This document shows, in pieces, positions 61,939-64,000 of a stretch of 64,000 nucleotides of DNA. The number at the start of each line of letters is the position of its first letter. The stretch's first letter is position 1. Origin of the DNA: Leisingera sp. SS27 (lineage in GTDB: Bacteria > Pseudomonadota > Alphaproteobacteria > Rhodobacterales > Rhodobacteraceae). The DNA lies in contig NZ_JAQNCY010000001.1 in assembly GCF_028368855.1 (NCBI RefSeq), positions 310,001 through 374,000 on the forward strand. The letters are read 5' to 3'. Both the position numbers and the translations under genes were made by a program. The notes under the pieces were generated by a model. It did no database searches, was not told the origin of the DNA, and saw only the letters and a list, made by a program, of their open reading frames with translations.

Positions 61939-64000
<2,062 letters not shown>

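Overview
The window reads as chromosomal DNA of a Roseobacter-group alphaproteobacterium (Rhodobacteraceae, Leisingera/Phaeobacter/Ruegeria-like). The evidence is high GC with strong GC3 bias, an alphaproteobacterial recA SOS box (GTTC-N7-GTTC), a cckA gene with a TTAA-N7-TTAA (CtrA-type) site, an Irr/ICE-type palindrome in front of an iscR-suf operon whose IscR keeps a single cysteine, and a locus matching the 2-trimethylaminoethylphosphonate oxygenases TmpA/TmpB known from Leisingera. No insertion sequence, prophage, CRISPR array or rRNA operon is visible. Gene content is mostly core, with a few accessory cassettes.

Layout, left to right. 0-8 kb: phoR-like kinase, gamma carbonic anhydrase, gmk, yicC (all minus), a PAS protein with CtrA-like boxes, class II DAHP synthase, a GlxA/AraC regulator and a PQQ-type sugar dehydrogenase. 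8.2-13.9 kb: a complete branched-chain-type ABC importer operon (binding protein, two ATPases, two permeases) interrupted by a small secreted cysteine-containing protein. 14-17 kb: a lipoprotein, a HerA-like ATPase, an IalB-family protein, and a 500-base gap holding two orphan terminators and a candidate small RNA. 17.2-21.4 kb (minus): L,D-transpeptidase, LpxD-like acyltransferase, acyl carrier protein and ketoacyl synthase, an apparent envelope operon. 21.8-22.6 kb: a Tat-exported DUF882 peptidase and tRNA-Arg(CCG).

22.6-26 kb: a LysR regulator divergent from tmpA-like and tmpB-like oxygenases and a third gene resembling ureidoglycolate lyase. In the characterised pathway TmpA and TmpB convert trimethylaminoethylphosphonate to glycine betaine and phosphate. 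The role of the third gene is unknown, and this is the most interesting accessory locus here. 26-34.3 kb (minus): the iron-sulfur assembly operon iscR, cysteine desulfurase, sufB, a small membrane protein, a ybjQ-like gene, sufC, sufD, two YIP1-like membrane proteins and sufS, closed by a bidirectional terminator.

34.4-40.7 kb: a hydrolase/small protein/tandem-HD protein operon, a glutamine amidotransferase, an SMR transporter, typA and two small proteins. 40.8-50.6 kb: alaS, recA with its SOS box, a sulfotransferase-like gene, cckA, an RsmB-type methyltransferase and guaB. 50.8-54.3 kb: a CaiB-type CoA-transferase, a RACo/RamA-like corrinoid activator and tRNA-Gly(CCC). 54.4-58.7 kb: a small secreted protein and the zwf-pgl-pgi operon. 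58.9-64 kb: a radical SAM protein, an exported caspase-like protein, usg, and gyrA, which runs off the right edge.

All calls come from reading the sequence, protein motifs and family knowledge. No database search was run. Starts were moved where family N-termini or ribosome-binding sites favoured an internal start, and each such case is stated.
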